From UBA3792 sp045114775 (GTDB lineage: Bacteria; Bacillota; Clostridia; Christensenellales; CAG-138), in NCBI GenBank assembly GCA_045114775.1, contig JBGULC010000042.1, positions 1-64,000 on the forward strand: DNA of 64,000 nt, given 5' to 3'. The notes beneath the pieces are model-generated. The model had not been told where the DNA came from and searched no databases. It saw only the letters and a program-made list of their open reading frames with translations. This document shows, piece by piece, positions 1 to 8,694 of the stretch. Position 1 is the first letter of the stretch. Every line of letters starts with the position of its first letter. Made by a program: the position numbers and the translations under genes.

Positions 1-1
1 G

Positions 2-2116
2 GGCGAAGTACTGAACGTCGCAACTGCGACGGGCGACAGCCCCGATCCGGACGATCCTGACGTACCGGTCGATCCGGGCGAAGATCCGGAACCGACGGAA
101 GATCCGAATCCGAGCATGAAGCTCGAGAAGGTAACGATCAGCACGCCGGCGGATGAGAAGTACGTCATCGACGAACAGATCACTTATAAGGTAACTGTGA
201 CGAACGATGGCAATGTCACGCTGACGAACGTCAAGATCACCGACCCGCTGACGGGCGACGAATGGACGATCGCGTCCCTCGCACCGAATGAGAGCAAGGA
301 GTTCACGACGACGGCATACACCGTCACGGCGGACGATGTGGTTGCGGGCAGTGTTACGAACAAGGCGACTGCAACGGCGACCGATCCGGACGGCAAGACC
401 GTCACGGCGGAGGCCGAGGTCACTGATGAGACCAAGAAGCGCGACGGCAACGATGTCATTCCTGAACCCGATCCCGATGATCCGGACGAAGAGATGGATG
501 TCGAAGGAAAGAGCATCACGGTCGTCTACGACGGCAAGGCGCATACCCTGACCGCAAAGGCAACTGTGGATGGCTCGACCGTCTGGTACAGCACCGACGG
601 TGGCGCAACGTGGACCACCACGCCGCCGAGCCGCACGGCAGTCGGCACCACGACGTTCTCGATCAAGGCGACCCACCCGGCATACAACGACGTTGTGAAG
701 GATGGCTATTCGCTGACAGTCCTGCCGAAGGATCTGACGATCACCATCGACGATGCATCGAAGGTCTACGGCACCGAAGATCCGGAATTCACCTACACGG
801 CAGAAGGCCTTGTGGACGGTGAAGAGATTCCGGCAGACCTGATCACGCTCTGGCGTGAAGAGGGCGAGGACATCGGTACATACCCGATCCACGGCAAGAT
901 GGGCACGAAGTCCTTCCTGATGAACATGTTCAACGGAACGATCACGGGTGTACGCAGCATCATTGCGACAGTGAATGCAAAGACGACGTTCGATGTGAAC
1001 AACTATAACATCACGTTCAATGAGGGCACCCTCACGATCACGCCTGCGAAAGTCATCGTCACGGCAAACGACGCGACGAAGGTGCAGGGTGAGGCGGATC
1101 CGGAGTTCACTGCAACGGTCGAAGGTCTGGCAAACGGCGACGACGAGAGTGTCATCACCTACACGCTGAGCCGTGAAGAAGGCGAGGAGCCGGGCGAATA
1201 CGTCATCACGCCGAGCGGCGAGACGACGCAGGGTAACTACGAAGTCGAATTCGTAACCGGCACGCTGACCATCACGTCGCAGAAGATGCCGTCGGCAGAC
1301 GACAACGACTTTACGCTGCTGTGGGTATCCGATCTCCTGCTGAAGGGCGAAGGCGCATATGATGATGCGTTCAAGGCAATTGCCGAGTACGCGAAGACCG
1401 CGAAGATCGACGCAATGGTCGATTCCGGTAACATCGTCGACGCTTACGACAACGAAGCGGCATGGACCTCCGCAAAGGAGATTGCAGGCGGTCTTGCGAA
1501 GTTCTTCAGCGTCGCAGGCGCGAAGGATGTCGACGGCGACGCGATGAACTACGAGGCATACCTCGCAGCGAATCTGAACGGCCGCGTAACGGCGTTCGAG
1601 GACGGCTCTGTCTGGTACGCGAAGCCCGGCAAGCAGCCGGTTCTGATGGTCGGTATCGGCTACCAGAAGATCGCGGAGACCGATGAAGAGAAGGAACGCG
1701 AAGAGAAGTGGCTGGCCTTCGTCAACGAAGCAATCGCCGCGCACGAGGATGATCTCGTAATCCTGGTTGTCAACGACTACATCGACGAGACCGGCGCACT
1801 GACGGCGTTCGGCAAGCTGATCGAGGAGAAGGTCGTCGAAGGCAATGAGAACGTACGTCTGGTCCTCTGCGGCAACGCAAACGGCGCTGCAATGCTTGAG
1901 AAGACTTACGGCGAACGCAAGGTCGCGGCAGTCATGTTCAACTACGCAGCGAACGAAGAGAACGGCCTCGGCTTCATCAGAGTCATCAAGATCAACGTGA
2001 AGGAGAAGACGATCACTGTCGAGACGTACAACGCGATCACCGACGCAACTGCGTACGACGAAGCGAATCCCGACAAGGACAACTTCATCATCGAAGGTCT
2101 GTTCGACGAAGAATAA
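2..2116 (+). CDS. Large surface protein, C-terminal part: DUF11-like domain, MBG-type repeats, degenerate phosphoesterase-like domain (5' end outside window)
   Basis: The frame is already open at base 2, so the gene starts upstream of the window. It opens with an Asp/Pro/Glu-rich linker, then a DUF11/CARDB-like beta domain (KVTVTNDGNVTLTNVKI, about 119-440), a second acidic linker, a cleft-type bacterial surface domain (KSITVVYDGKAHTLT), and two MBG-type repeats recognised by DASKVYGTEDPEFTYT and DATKVQGEADPEFTAT. The last 270 residues or so have the layout of a calcineurin-like phosphoesterase, but the metal-binding motifs are eroded. No LPXTG signal or C-terminal membrane helix is seen, so anchoring must come from the missing N-terminus or be non-covalent. 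Role is inferred as extracellular or envelope-associated. Confidence 0.75.
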   Translation, partial: GEVLNVATATGDSPDPDDPDVPVDPGEDPEPTEDPNPSMKLEKVTISTPADEKYVIDEQITYKVTVTNDGNVTLTNVKITDPLTGDEWTIASLAPNESKEFTTTAYTVTADDVVAGSVTNKATATATDPDGKTVTAEAEVTDETKKRDGNDVIPEPDPDDPDEEMDVEGKSITVVYDGKAHTLTAKATVDGSTVWYSTDGGATWTTTPPSRTAVGTTTFSIKATHPAYNDVVKDGYSLTVLPKDLTITIDDASKVYGTEDPEFTYTAEGLVDGEEIPADLITLWREEGEDIGTYPIHGKMGTKSFLMNMFNGTITGVRSIIATVNAKTTFDVNNYNITFNEGTLTITPAKVIVTANDATKVQGEADPEFTATVEGLANGDDESVITYTLSREEGEEPGEYVITPSGETTQGNYEVEFVTGTLTITSQKMPSADDNDFTLLWVSDLLLKGEGAYDDAFKAIAEYAKTAKIDAMVDSGNIVDAYDNEAAWTSAKEIAGGLAKFFSVAGAKDVDGDAMNYEAYLAANLNGRVTAFEDGSVWYAKPGKQPVLMVGIGYQKIAETDEEKEREEKWLAFVNEAIAAHEDDLVILVVNDYIDETGALTAFGKLIEEKVVEGNENVRLVLCGNANGAAMLEKTYGERKVAAVMFNYAANEENGLGFIRVIKINVKEKTITVETYNAITDATAYDEANPDKDNFIIEGLFDEE

Positions 2117-2126
2117 CCGAAATACG

Positions 2127-2160
2127 AAAGATGCCTCCCGAAAAGGGAGGCATCTTTTTA
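2127..2160 (+). terminator. Intrinsic terminator after the surface protein
   Basis: Ten-base-pair stem GATGCCTCCC / GGGAGGCATC (2130-2139 and 2145-2154) with loop GAAAA followed by a T tract, starting 13 bases after the stop codon. Confidence 0.9.
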
Positions 2161-2165
2161 TTCGT

Positions 2166-2194
2166 TGAAAAAACCCTTGCCAGATAGGCAAGGG
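2166..2194 (-). terminator. Intrinsic terminator of rarA
   Basis: Stem CCCTTGCC / GGCAAGGG (2174-2181 and 2187-2194); read on the minus strand it is followed by a T run. It lies just past the rarA stop and back to back with the terminator of the convergent gene. Confidence 0.85.
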
Positions 2195-2202
2195 ATCTTG
2201 AT

Positions 2203-3528
2203 TTATTTCTTTTCTTGTGCGACCTTCCAGGCTTTGATCTGTTCGAGCCGCTCCTTGAACCGGTTTTCGAGTCCCTGTTCGGTCGGCTCATAGTAGACGC
2301 GTCCGAGCAGCGAATCGGGCAGACAGCGCATATCGGTGAGCTTTTCGACGGTATCGTGGGCGTACTGATACCCCTTGCCGTAGCCGAGGTCCTTCATGAG
2401 CCGCGTCGGCGCATTGCGGATGTGCATCGGAACCGGCTCCGCAAGCTGCGTGATCGCGTCGCGTTTGGCGTTTTCGTAAGCCATGTACAGCGCGTTCGAT
2501 TTCGGCGCGAGCGAGAGGTAAATAACCGCCTGCGTCAGGTGTACGGCGCATTCCGGCATGCCGATGAGATGACAAGCCTGAAACGCAGCGACCGCGAGCT
2601 CCAGCGCACGAGGATCGGCAAGACCGACGTCCTCACTCGCAAAACGCGTCACGCGCCGCGCGATATAGATGGGGTCCTCGCCCGCCTCCAGCATCCGCGC
2701 AAGCCAGTAAACCGCCGCGTCCGGGTCGGAATTGCGCATGGACTTGTGCAGCGCGGAGATCAGATTATAGTGCTCCTCCCCCGTCTTGTCGTATAGCAGC
2801 GATTTTTTGGACGTACATTGCTCCACCGTGTCGACGGTCACCTTTGTTACGCCGCCGTCGTATTCGCCGTTCAGCACCGCCATTTCGAGCGTGGATAGTG
2901 CGGTCCGCGCGTCGCCGTTTGCGAATACCGCGATCATTTTCAGCACGTCGTCGGAGATCTCGACCTTTTGACTCCCGAATCCCTTTTTACTATCAATCGC
3001 ACGTCGCAGAAGCGTAAAGAGATCGTCCTCCGAAAGCGCTTTCAGCACAAAGACCTTGCAGCGGGAAAGAAGCGCGCCGTTGACCTCAAACGACGGGTTT
3101 TCGGTGGTCGCGCCGATCAGAATGATGCTGCCCTTTTCCACAAACGGCAGAAACGCGTCCTGCTGCGCCTTATTGAAGCGGTGGATCTCGTCCACGAATA
3201 CGATCGTCTTCTCGCCGAACATCCGGTTTTCGTCCGCCTGCTGCATGACGGTGCGGATCTCCTTGATGCCGCTGGTGACCGCGGAGAAGTTGATGAATTT
3301 CGCCTTCGTCTGGTTGGCGATTACGTGCGCGAGCGTCGTTTTGCCGACGCCGGGCGGGCCCCAGAAGATCATGGAGGAAACCGCGTCCTGTTCGATGATG
3401 CGGCGAAGGATACGGCCCGGGCCCAATAGATGCACCTGCCCCACGATCTCGTCGATCGTTTCGGGGCGTAAACGTGCCGCAAGCGGCTCTCTGAGCGCAG
3501 CGTTCAAAAGCGTCTGCCCGTCCTTCAT
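2203..3528 (-). CDS. rarA: Replication-associated recombination protein A (RarA/MgsA), AAA+ ATPase
   Basis: Cytosolic AAA+ ATPase of the clamp-loader-like RarA/MgsA/WRNIP1 family, which acts at stalled replication forks. Walker A is GPPGVGKTT (residues 57-65), Walker B is VDEIHRF (112-118), and sensor 1 is in IGATTENPSFEVN. The C-terminal half (RYRGCHLIGMPE-like region, MHIRNAPTRLMKDLGYGKGYQYAHD) carries the family's tetramerisation and DNA-interaction motifs. At 441 residues the length is normal. The start has an AGGAGG site 9-14 bases upstream. The gene is monocistronic, with its own promoter and terminator. Confidence 0.95.
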   Translation of the reverse strand: MKDGQTLLNAALREPLAARLRPETIDEIVGQVHLLGPGRILRRIIEQDAVSSMIFWGPPGVGKTTLAHVIANQTKAKFINFSAVTSGIKEIRTVMQQADENRMFGEKTIVFVDEIHRFNKAQQDAFLPFVEKGSIILIGATTENPSFEVNGALLSRCKVFVLKALSEDDLFTLLRRAIDSKKGFGSQKVEISDDVLKMIAVFANGDARTALSTLEMAVLNGEYDGGVTKVTVDTVEQCTSKKSLLYDKTGEEHYNLISALHKSMRNSDPDAAVYWLARMLEAGEDPIYIARRVTRFASEDVGLADPRALELAVAAFQACHLIGMPECAVHLTQAVIYLSLAPKSNALYMAYENAKRDAITQLAEPVPMHIRNAPTRLMKDLGYGKGYQYAHDTVEKLTDMRCLPDSLLGRVYYEPTEQGLENRFKERLEQIKAWKVAQEKK

Positions 3529-3560
3529 CTGTTTGTCCTCCTGTTGATCCGGTCTTTCGT

Positions 3561-3589
3561 ATTATAGCAAAAAAAGGACGAGATTTCAA
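3561..3589 (-). promoter_or_regulatory. Sigma-A type promoter of rarA
   Basis: On the minus strand, TTGAAA (3584-3589), a 17-base spacer and a perfect TATAAT (3561-3566), ending about 33 bases before the start codon. Confidence 0.7.
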
Positions 3590-3617
3590 GAAGTTCGAGG
3601 TATGGCAAAAAGCATGC

Positions 3618-3645
3618 TTGCAATTTTGCGAAGATATGGTACAAT
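3618..3645 (+). promoter_or_regulatory. Promoter of the HAD lipoprotein gene
   Basis: TTGCAA (3618-3623), 16-base spacer, TACAAT (3640-3645), about 53 bases upstream of the start; divergent from the rarA promoter. Confidence 0.65.
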
Positions 3646-3698
3646 AGCCGTCAGAATATGACGCGAAAATATATGCGGCAGTACAGAAAGGGACAAAT

Positions 3699-4835
3699 AT
3701 GAGGAACAAAAGCTTGAAGCTGCTTGCCTTTGCGACGGTGATCATTCTGCTGTTCGGGCTTTCCGGATGCAAGGCGAAGGAAACGCCGCAGCAGACGACG
3801 GAGCTGACGGCAGCGCCGACCGACGCGCCGGAAGAGGTCTATGAGGAGGTTTTTGCGTCCTGGAGCGACGAAGCACCGGCGCTGGATACGCTGATCGAAT
3901 ACGTCGAGGCAGTTACCGACGAGAGCTCGCCGGAGTTTATTCCCGTGGACAGGCGGATCGCAGTCTTCGATATGGACGGCACGATCTATGCGGAGCTGTT
4001 TCCAACCTACCTTGAATACTACATGCTCGCCTGGCGCATACTGGCCGATCCGACCTTTGAACCCGACGAGGAGCTGATCGCGGTCGCGGAAGAGATCCGC
4101 GCGGGCGGACCCACGCACACCTATGCAAGCGATATGGCTTTGAAACACGCCAACGCTGCGGCACGCGCATATGCGGGTATGACCGTAACCGAGTTTGCCA
4201 ACTACGTTACCACGATCCTTGTTCGTGACGCGGACGGTTTTGAGGGCATGACCTACGGACAGGCGTTTTATCGTCCCATCGTTGAGGTGATCGACTACCT
4301 CATGGAGAACGACTTCAGCGTCTACGTCGTCAGCGGCAGCGACCGCTATATCTGCCGGGCTCTGTTTGAGGGCATGGTCGATATCCCGTCGGAGAATTTC
4401 ATCGGTATGGACGTTGCGCTTGAGGCGAGCGGTCAGGGCGATACGGATGCGCTCGACTATACCTTCCAGCCAACGGACGAGCTTGTACGCACCGACCGGC
4501 TGCAGGTGAAGAACCTGAAAACGAACAAGGTCACGGCGATCATGCGCGAGATCGGCAAGCAGCCGGTGCTCTCCTTCGGCAATACGAGCGGCGATACGGC
4601 CATGCATCTTTACACGATCAGCAACAATCCGTACAAGAGTCTTGCGTTCATGCTGATCGCAGACGACGATGTCCGTGATTACGGGCATCCCGAAAAGGCG
4701 GACGGCCTTCGTGAAAAGTGGGAGGGTCTTGGATTCAACGTCATTTCCATGGCGAACGATTTCAAAACGATCTACGGAGAAAAGGTCCGAAAGACCGGCA
4801 CATTCCGCTGGACAGAGGAGCTCAGCGGCAGATAA
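3699..4835 (+). CDS. HAD-superfamily phosphatase-like lipoprotein
   Basis: The N-terminus is a lipoprotein signal with lipobox LSGC, lipidated Cys24. HAD motif I is VFDMDGT with nucleophile Asp91 and acid/base Asp93; motif II is probably the Ser in VYVVSGS; motif III and the terminal acidic motif lie in KNLKTNKVTAIM and FGNTSGDTAMH. A large cap (about 95-210) lies between motifs I and II. It resembles membrane-attached phosphoserine-phosphatase-like hydrolases, acting outside the membrane on an unknown phosphomonoester. Start is supported by AAGGGAC 7-13 bases upstream. Monocistronic. Confidence 0.8.
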   Translation: MRNKSLKLLAFATVIILLFGLSGCKAKETPQQTTELTAAPTDAPEEVYEEVFASWSDEAPALDTLIEYVEAVTDESSPEFIPVDRRIAVFDMDGTIYAELFPTYLEYYMLAWRILADPTFEPDEELIAVAEEIRAGGPTHTYASDMALKHANAAARAYAGMTVTEFANYVTTILVRDADGFEGMTYGQAFYRPIVEVIDYLMENDFSVYVVSGSDRYICRALFEGMVDIPSENFIGMDVALEASGQGDTDALDYTFQPTDELVRTDRLQVKNLKTNKVTAIMREIGKQPVLSFGNTSGDTAMHLYTISNNPYKSLAFMLIADDDVRDYGHPEKADGLREKWEGLGFNVISMANDFKTIYGEKVRKTGTFRWTEELSGR

Positions 4836-4844
4836 GAGCGTAAT

Positions 4845-4880
4845 CAAAAAGGCGCTGTTCCAAAAGGGACAGCGCCTTGT
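4845..4880 (-). terminator. Shared terminator between the HAD lipoprotein and protease genes
   Basis: Stem GGCGCTGTTCC / GGGACAGCGCC (4851-4861 and 4866-4876). The T-rich side (TTTTTGATTA) is on the minus strand, so it best terminates the protease gene, but it can also stop the convergent gene. Confidence 0.8.
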
Positions 4881-4897
4881 GCTTTGTGTCGGACCGC

Positions 4898-7800
4898 TCA
4901 GCCGATCACGGTGGTGTAAGTCGTGGTCTCGGTCACGCCGCCCATCTTCCAGAAGCAGAGCTCCGGATTCGCGGTGCGGGCGATCGCAAAGTAGTTCTTC
5001 GTCGTGTTGAACCCGAGGTGCGGGAGCTTCGTGCTTGCCGCGTTGGTGGCGTCAACGGTTCCTTCTACAATCGCGAGCGTCCAGCGAGTATAGCTTGCGG
5101 CAGTGGTCTTGTAGCTGTACAGATAGCCGCCTTTGCTCGCAAGGTAGGTGCCGGTCGTGACATTCTTTACGGTGAACTTCTCACCTGCCGCTGCGATCGT
5201 GAAGACGTAGTCGCTGCTTACATTCGTCAGCGTCTCGCCGTCCAGCACCATGCCGGTCGCGGAGAACGCGACAGCGCCGCCTGCCGATGCGGACTCAAGC
5301 TTCTTGTTGCCCGCAACGCCCTTCAGGACGGTCATGGCGTCGGTCTTGCCGAATGTAATGACGTAGCTGCCTTCCCATGCATCGGGCGCTTCGGTGACCA
5401 GCTCAAAGGCCGCCGCTTCGGTCTCGGTGTGCGAGAACAGCGCTTTCAAAGTGATGTCCGCAGTTGCGCTGTAGCTTCCGGTGAGCACCGTGGGCAGCGT
5501 TGCGACGTTGTTGTAATCCTCCGTGACCCAGCCGAGGAAGGTGTAGCCTGCGGGTGCGGTGACGGTGGGCAGCGTAATGGACGCGCCTGCCTGGCAGTTC
5601 ATGGCTGCGGGCGCCGTGACGCCTGCGGGCACGGAGAAGGTCACCGTGTAGCCGAGCGCCGCGGTGTAGCTATCGACGAAGCTGTAGCCGCAAACGGTGC
5701 AGGTGTGCGTCGTGTAGCCCTGTTCGGTCTGCGTCGGGGCGGTCACAACGTCGGTGTAGGTGCAGTTTTCGGTGACGACGTCGCCGCACTCTGCGCAGGT
5801 GTGGCTGTGCGTGCCGTCGTTGTTCGAGGTCCAATCGCCGTAGGTATGCGTATGCGGCGCAACCGGGTTGCTGTTATAGTAGGTAATGCCCTCGACCTCT
5901 TCCTTCCAGACCTGCGTCTTGTTGGTCGTGTAGCCGGTGTTGACTACGAAGTAGCTGTTGGAGCCCTTGACGAGGTAGGTGTATTGCGTGCTCGCAACAT
6001 TGCTGATCTTCATGCAGATGTTGTAGAGGTCGTATTCGATGTTCCAGTCGGAATACTCGGACTGATACGACTGCATATTGTGCAGATACGTGCTCTGCGT
6101 GCCGATCCAGTAGCCGGTGCCGTCGTTCTTGATCGTGTAGTAGTTGCCGTTCTTCGCAATGGCGAACACGTAATCCGAACCGACGTTGCGCAGGACCTCG
6201 CCGTCCAGCGTGATGCCGGAGTTTGCGTATGTGATGGACTGACCTGCGGAGGTGGTCTCGATGCGCTGATCCTTGCTCGCGGTCTTCAGCACATACATGC
6301 CCGTATCCTTGGCGTAGGTGATGACGTAGTTGCCGGACCAGTCGGAGAGGTTGTCGTTGACCAGCCGGTAGATCAGCTCGCCGGTGCCCTCCGTGCGGGT
6401 GAACAGCGCGTACAGCGTGGCGTTCGCGGTCACGGTGTATTCCGCGCCGGGCGCGTAGAATTCGGGTTCCGCGGTGGTCTCGGCGATCTCTGCCGTCGTC
6501 CAGCCGATGAAGGTCCAATCGCTCGGAACGTTGCTGACGGAGGTCGGCAGGTTGATGACGTCGTAGATCTGCGCGGAGACGCTGCCTTCGGAAGAACCGA
6601 TGGAGCGGTAGTTCACGGTGTAGGTGGGCTTCGGCGCGAAGATAATCCTGATCGTGCAGTCGGTCGTCGGCGCGACGTTGATGATGTTGCCGTTGATCGT
6701 TGCCGTCGCGGTGCCGCTTACGACCTCATAGCCGGAGACGTAGTAGCCGGCTGCGGGCGTTGCGGTGATCTTGGTGCCGGAAACCGTGACCGTGCCCCAT
6801 GCGGTGTTGTTGGAGACTGCGGTGACGGTGAAGTTCACGTCCTTGGTGTATGCCTTGATGCGGTAGTCGCCGTTGTCCGGGCAGTCAGTCCAGGAACCGT
6901 TCGGCTCCTTATAGTAGGAGGTGTTGCCGTGGTTTGCATGCTCCCACTTTGCCCAGGAGACGACGCTCGTGTCATAGAAGTTCGCGTCATACGGCGTGTG
7001 GACGTACTTGCCGGCGTCGTCCGCGACCGGAACGTTCTGCGTGAAGACGACCGAGAAGGTGTCGCCCGCGGCAAGCGCGACCGGGTTATCGAGCTTGATG
7101 GTGTAGTAACCGGAATAGGTCAGCGTGCCGGTCTGCGTGGTCATCAGCGTACCGGAGGACGGATTGCCGGTCGTCGGGTTCTTATAGATCTCAAGCGTAT
7201 AGGAAAGCGCTTCGTCCCAGCTGCAGAAACCGACCGCTTCGAGGCTCTCGCTGCCCTTTGCGGTAAAGACGTTCGCGACCTTGGTGTTGTTCGCAAAGCC
7301 GGTGCGGTTGCCGGAGCCGTAGGGGACCGGGTTGCAGGTGCCGTCGTACTGATAGTTGTGATCGTAGTTGTCGATCGGCTCCGCATCGTAGAAGTAGATG
7401 TAGCCCTCGAGAACGGAGGTGTCCTCATAGGAGATGTAGGTGTAGCCCTGGCTGAAATAGCTCGTGCCCCAGCTGTTCTTGCAGATCCAGGCGCCGCTGC
7501 CGGAAGGCTTGTTCGGGGAGAAGCGGCTTGCCGCAATGCTGTCGTCCCAGCCGACCAGCGTGATCGCGTGGTTCGACCACTTGTGGGAGCTGCTGTCCTG
7601 AGAAGTGGTGTCGATCGTGCAGGTGTAGGTGTAGGCGTTGCCGGTCTCATAGTAGCTGATGTTGCCGGCGCCGTATTCCATGATCGCGCGCTTGATGCCC
7701 TCAATGTCCGTGCCGGGGATCCACTCGGAGTTCTGGACGTGGCAGATGTCGTACTGATAGGAGTATTTGCTGTCGAGACCGGAGCTTGCGACCGTGCTCG

Positions 7801-8464
7801 CTTTGCTGTACTGCAGGGCGGAGGCGTCGCTTTCGCTTGCCGCGCCGACCCAGCTCTGCAGGGTGTATGCGCTCATCTCGCCGTTGCCGCCGGAATCCAG
7901 GCAGCCGTCGGAGCCGAGCAGCGTGGTCTTGTCGCCGGTCAGCATGCCCTCGGCGTCATAGGCGCTCGAGTAGTTGAAGAAGCAGTGCTGCGTCTCGGAG
8001 AGGTTCAGGCTCGTCGTCGCGGCGGAGCCGGTGGAGCCGACTTCAATGCCGTGCTTGATCATGTAACTCTCCACGCTCGCCATCGCCGCGTGCGCCCAGC
8101 AGGAGCCGTACGGGTTCTGGTTCTTGACGGAGGTCACATAGCCGAGCGTATTGCTGTTGTACGAGCTCGGCAGCGTGTCACGCTTGGGCTGAATGCCGGA
8201 GAGGCGGTAATACGTTTCCATATCGCCGCGCTTGTACGCATCGGAAACGGCGCGCGTGCCGTGTGCCGGCGTACGTCTGTAGCCGTTCGGTGCCGGCAGT
8301 TCCAGACCATCGCGCGTTTTCACTTCGCCGATACGCTCGGGACGCTTTGCGTCTCCGGATCGATCCGGGAGCTTCGATTCCGCAAGTGCTGCGGTCGGAA
8401 TCAAGGCGAGGATCATGACCATTGCCAGAAGAATGGCAAACAGCTTCAAAGTCGTTCGTTTCAT
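4898..8464 (-). CDS. Secreted C1A (papain-like) cysteine protease with lectin-like domain and repeat-rich C-terminus
   Basis: A signal peptide (about 1-29, cleavage after ALA) is followed by a propeptide-like stretch. The papain-type catalytic domain has oxyanion Gln116, nucleophile Cys122 (YGSCWAH), His299 (NHAITLVGWDDS) and Asn330 (CKNSWGTSYF). A lectin-like beta domain follows (about 370-540). Then come InlB/Listeria-Bacteroides type segments (FIGWTT..., FLGWVT...), a Cys/His motif (HSHTCAECGD ... HTCTVCGYSF), and two diverged copies of a roughly 160-residue domain (W-x-G/E-x-YVITxxK ... LTNVSSDYVF). No sortase signal is seen. Probably an extracellular protease of host or dietary protein, possibly held by carbohydrate binding. 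A long open frame on the opposite strand is a codon-bias shadow. Confidence 0.9.
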   Translation of the reverse strand: MKRTTLKLFAILLAMVMILALIPTAALAESKLPDRSGDAKRPERIGEVKTRDGLELPAPNGYRRTPAHGTRAVSDAYKRGDMETYYRLSGIQPKRDTLPSSYNSNTLGYVTSVKNQNPYGSCWAHAAMASVESYMIKHGIEVGSTGSAATTSLNLSETQHCFFNYSSAYDAEGMLTGDKTTLLGSDGCLDSGGNGEMSAYTLQSWVGAASESDASALQYSKASTVASSGLDSKYSYQYDICHVQNSEWIPGTDIEGIKRAIMEYGAGNISYYETGNAYTYTCTIDTTSQDSSSHKWSNHAITLVGWDDSIAASRFSPNKPSGSGAWICKNSWGTSYFSQGYTYISYEDTSVLEGYIYFYDAEPIDNYDHNYQYDGTCNPVPYGSGNRTGFANNTKVANVFTAKGSESLEAVGFCSWDEALSYTLEIYKNPTTGNPSSGTLMTTQTGTLTYSGYYTIKLDNPVALAAGDTFSVVFTQNVPVADDAGKYVHTPYDANFYDTSVVSWAKWEHANHGNTSYYKEPNGSWTDCPDNGDYRIKAYTKDVNFTVTAVSNNTAWGTVTVSGTKITATPAAGYYVSGYEVVSGTATATINGNIINVAPTTDCTIRIIFAPKPTYTVNYRSIGSSEGSVSAQIYDVINLPTSVSNVPSDWTFIGWTTAEIAETTAEPEFYAPGAEYTVTANATLYALFTRTEGTGELIYRLVNDNLSDWSGNYVITYAKDTGMYVLKTASKDQRIETTSAGQSITYANSGITLDGEVLRNVGSDYVFAIAKNGNYYTIKNDGTGYWIGTQSTYLHNMQSYQSEYSDWNIEYDLYNICMKISNVASTQYTYLVKGSNSYFVVNTGYTTNKTQVWKEEVEGITYYNSNPVAPHTHTYGDWTSNNDGTHSHTCAECGDVVTENCTYTDVVTAPTQTEQGYTTHTCTVCGYSFVDSYTAALGYTVTFSVPAGVTAPAAMNCQAGASITLPTVTAPAGYTFLGWVTEDYNNVATLPTVLTGSYSATADITLKALFSHTETEAAAFELVTEAPDAWEGSYVITFGKTDAMTVLKGVAGNKKLESASAGGAVAFSATGMVLDGETLTNVSSDYVFTIAAAGEKFTVKNVTTGTYLASKGGYLYSYKTTAASYTRWTLAIVEGTVDATNAASTKLPHLGFNTTKNYFAIARTANPELCFWKMGGVTETTTYTTVIG

Positions 8465-8521
8465 CTAAGGTCTCCTATCCTTATAAATTTGCACCCCGAA
8501 CAAGGGCACACTAACAGAATA

Positions 8522-8550
8522 ATTATAACACAAGCTGCATCAATAATCCA
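8522..8550 (-). promoter_or_regulatory. Extended -10 promoter of the protease gene
   Basis: Minus-strand TGTTATAAT (-10 hexamer at 8522-8527) with a weak -35 (TGGATT) at 17-base spacing. An AGGAG ribosome site precedes the start. Confidence 0.55.
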
Positions 8551-8633
8551 CACTTTTTCAGAAAAAACATAACATTTGTACAGAAAAAATGCGGAGATTT
8601 TCCGGAACAGGCAGGCCTTTCCACTGCGAACAA

Positions 8634-8663
8634 AAACAAGCGGAACGCCGCGGAAGCGTTCCG
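8634..8663 (-). terminator. Terminator of the glycine cleavage operon
   Basis: Stem CGGAACGC / GCGTTCCG (8641-8648 and 8656-8663), followed on the minus strand by CTTGTTTTTG. It lies about 30 bases past the lpdA stop. Confidence 0.75.
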
Positions 8664-8694
8664 TTCAAAAATGTATAAATCGGTTGGATCGGGC

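Noticed and set aside
4877..8572. A 1231-codon open frame on the plus strand
   Set aside because: It is the antisense shadow of the protease gene: Arg/Val/Gly-rich, no domain motif, and the minus strand has a full catalytic triad, signal peptide, ribosome site and promoter.
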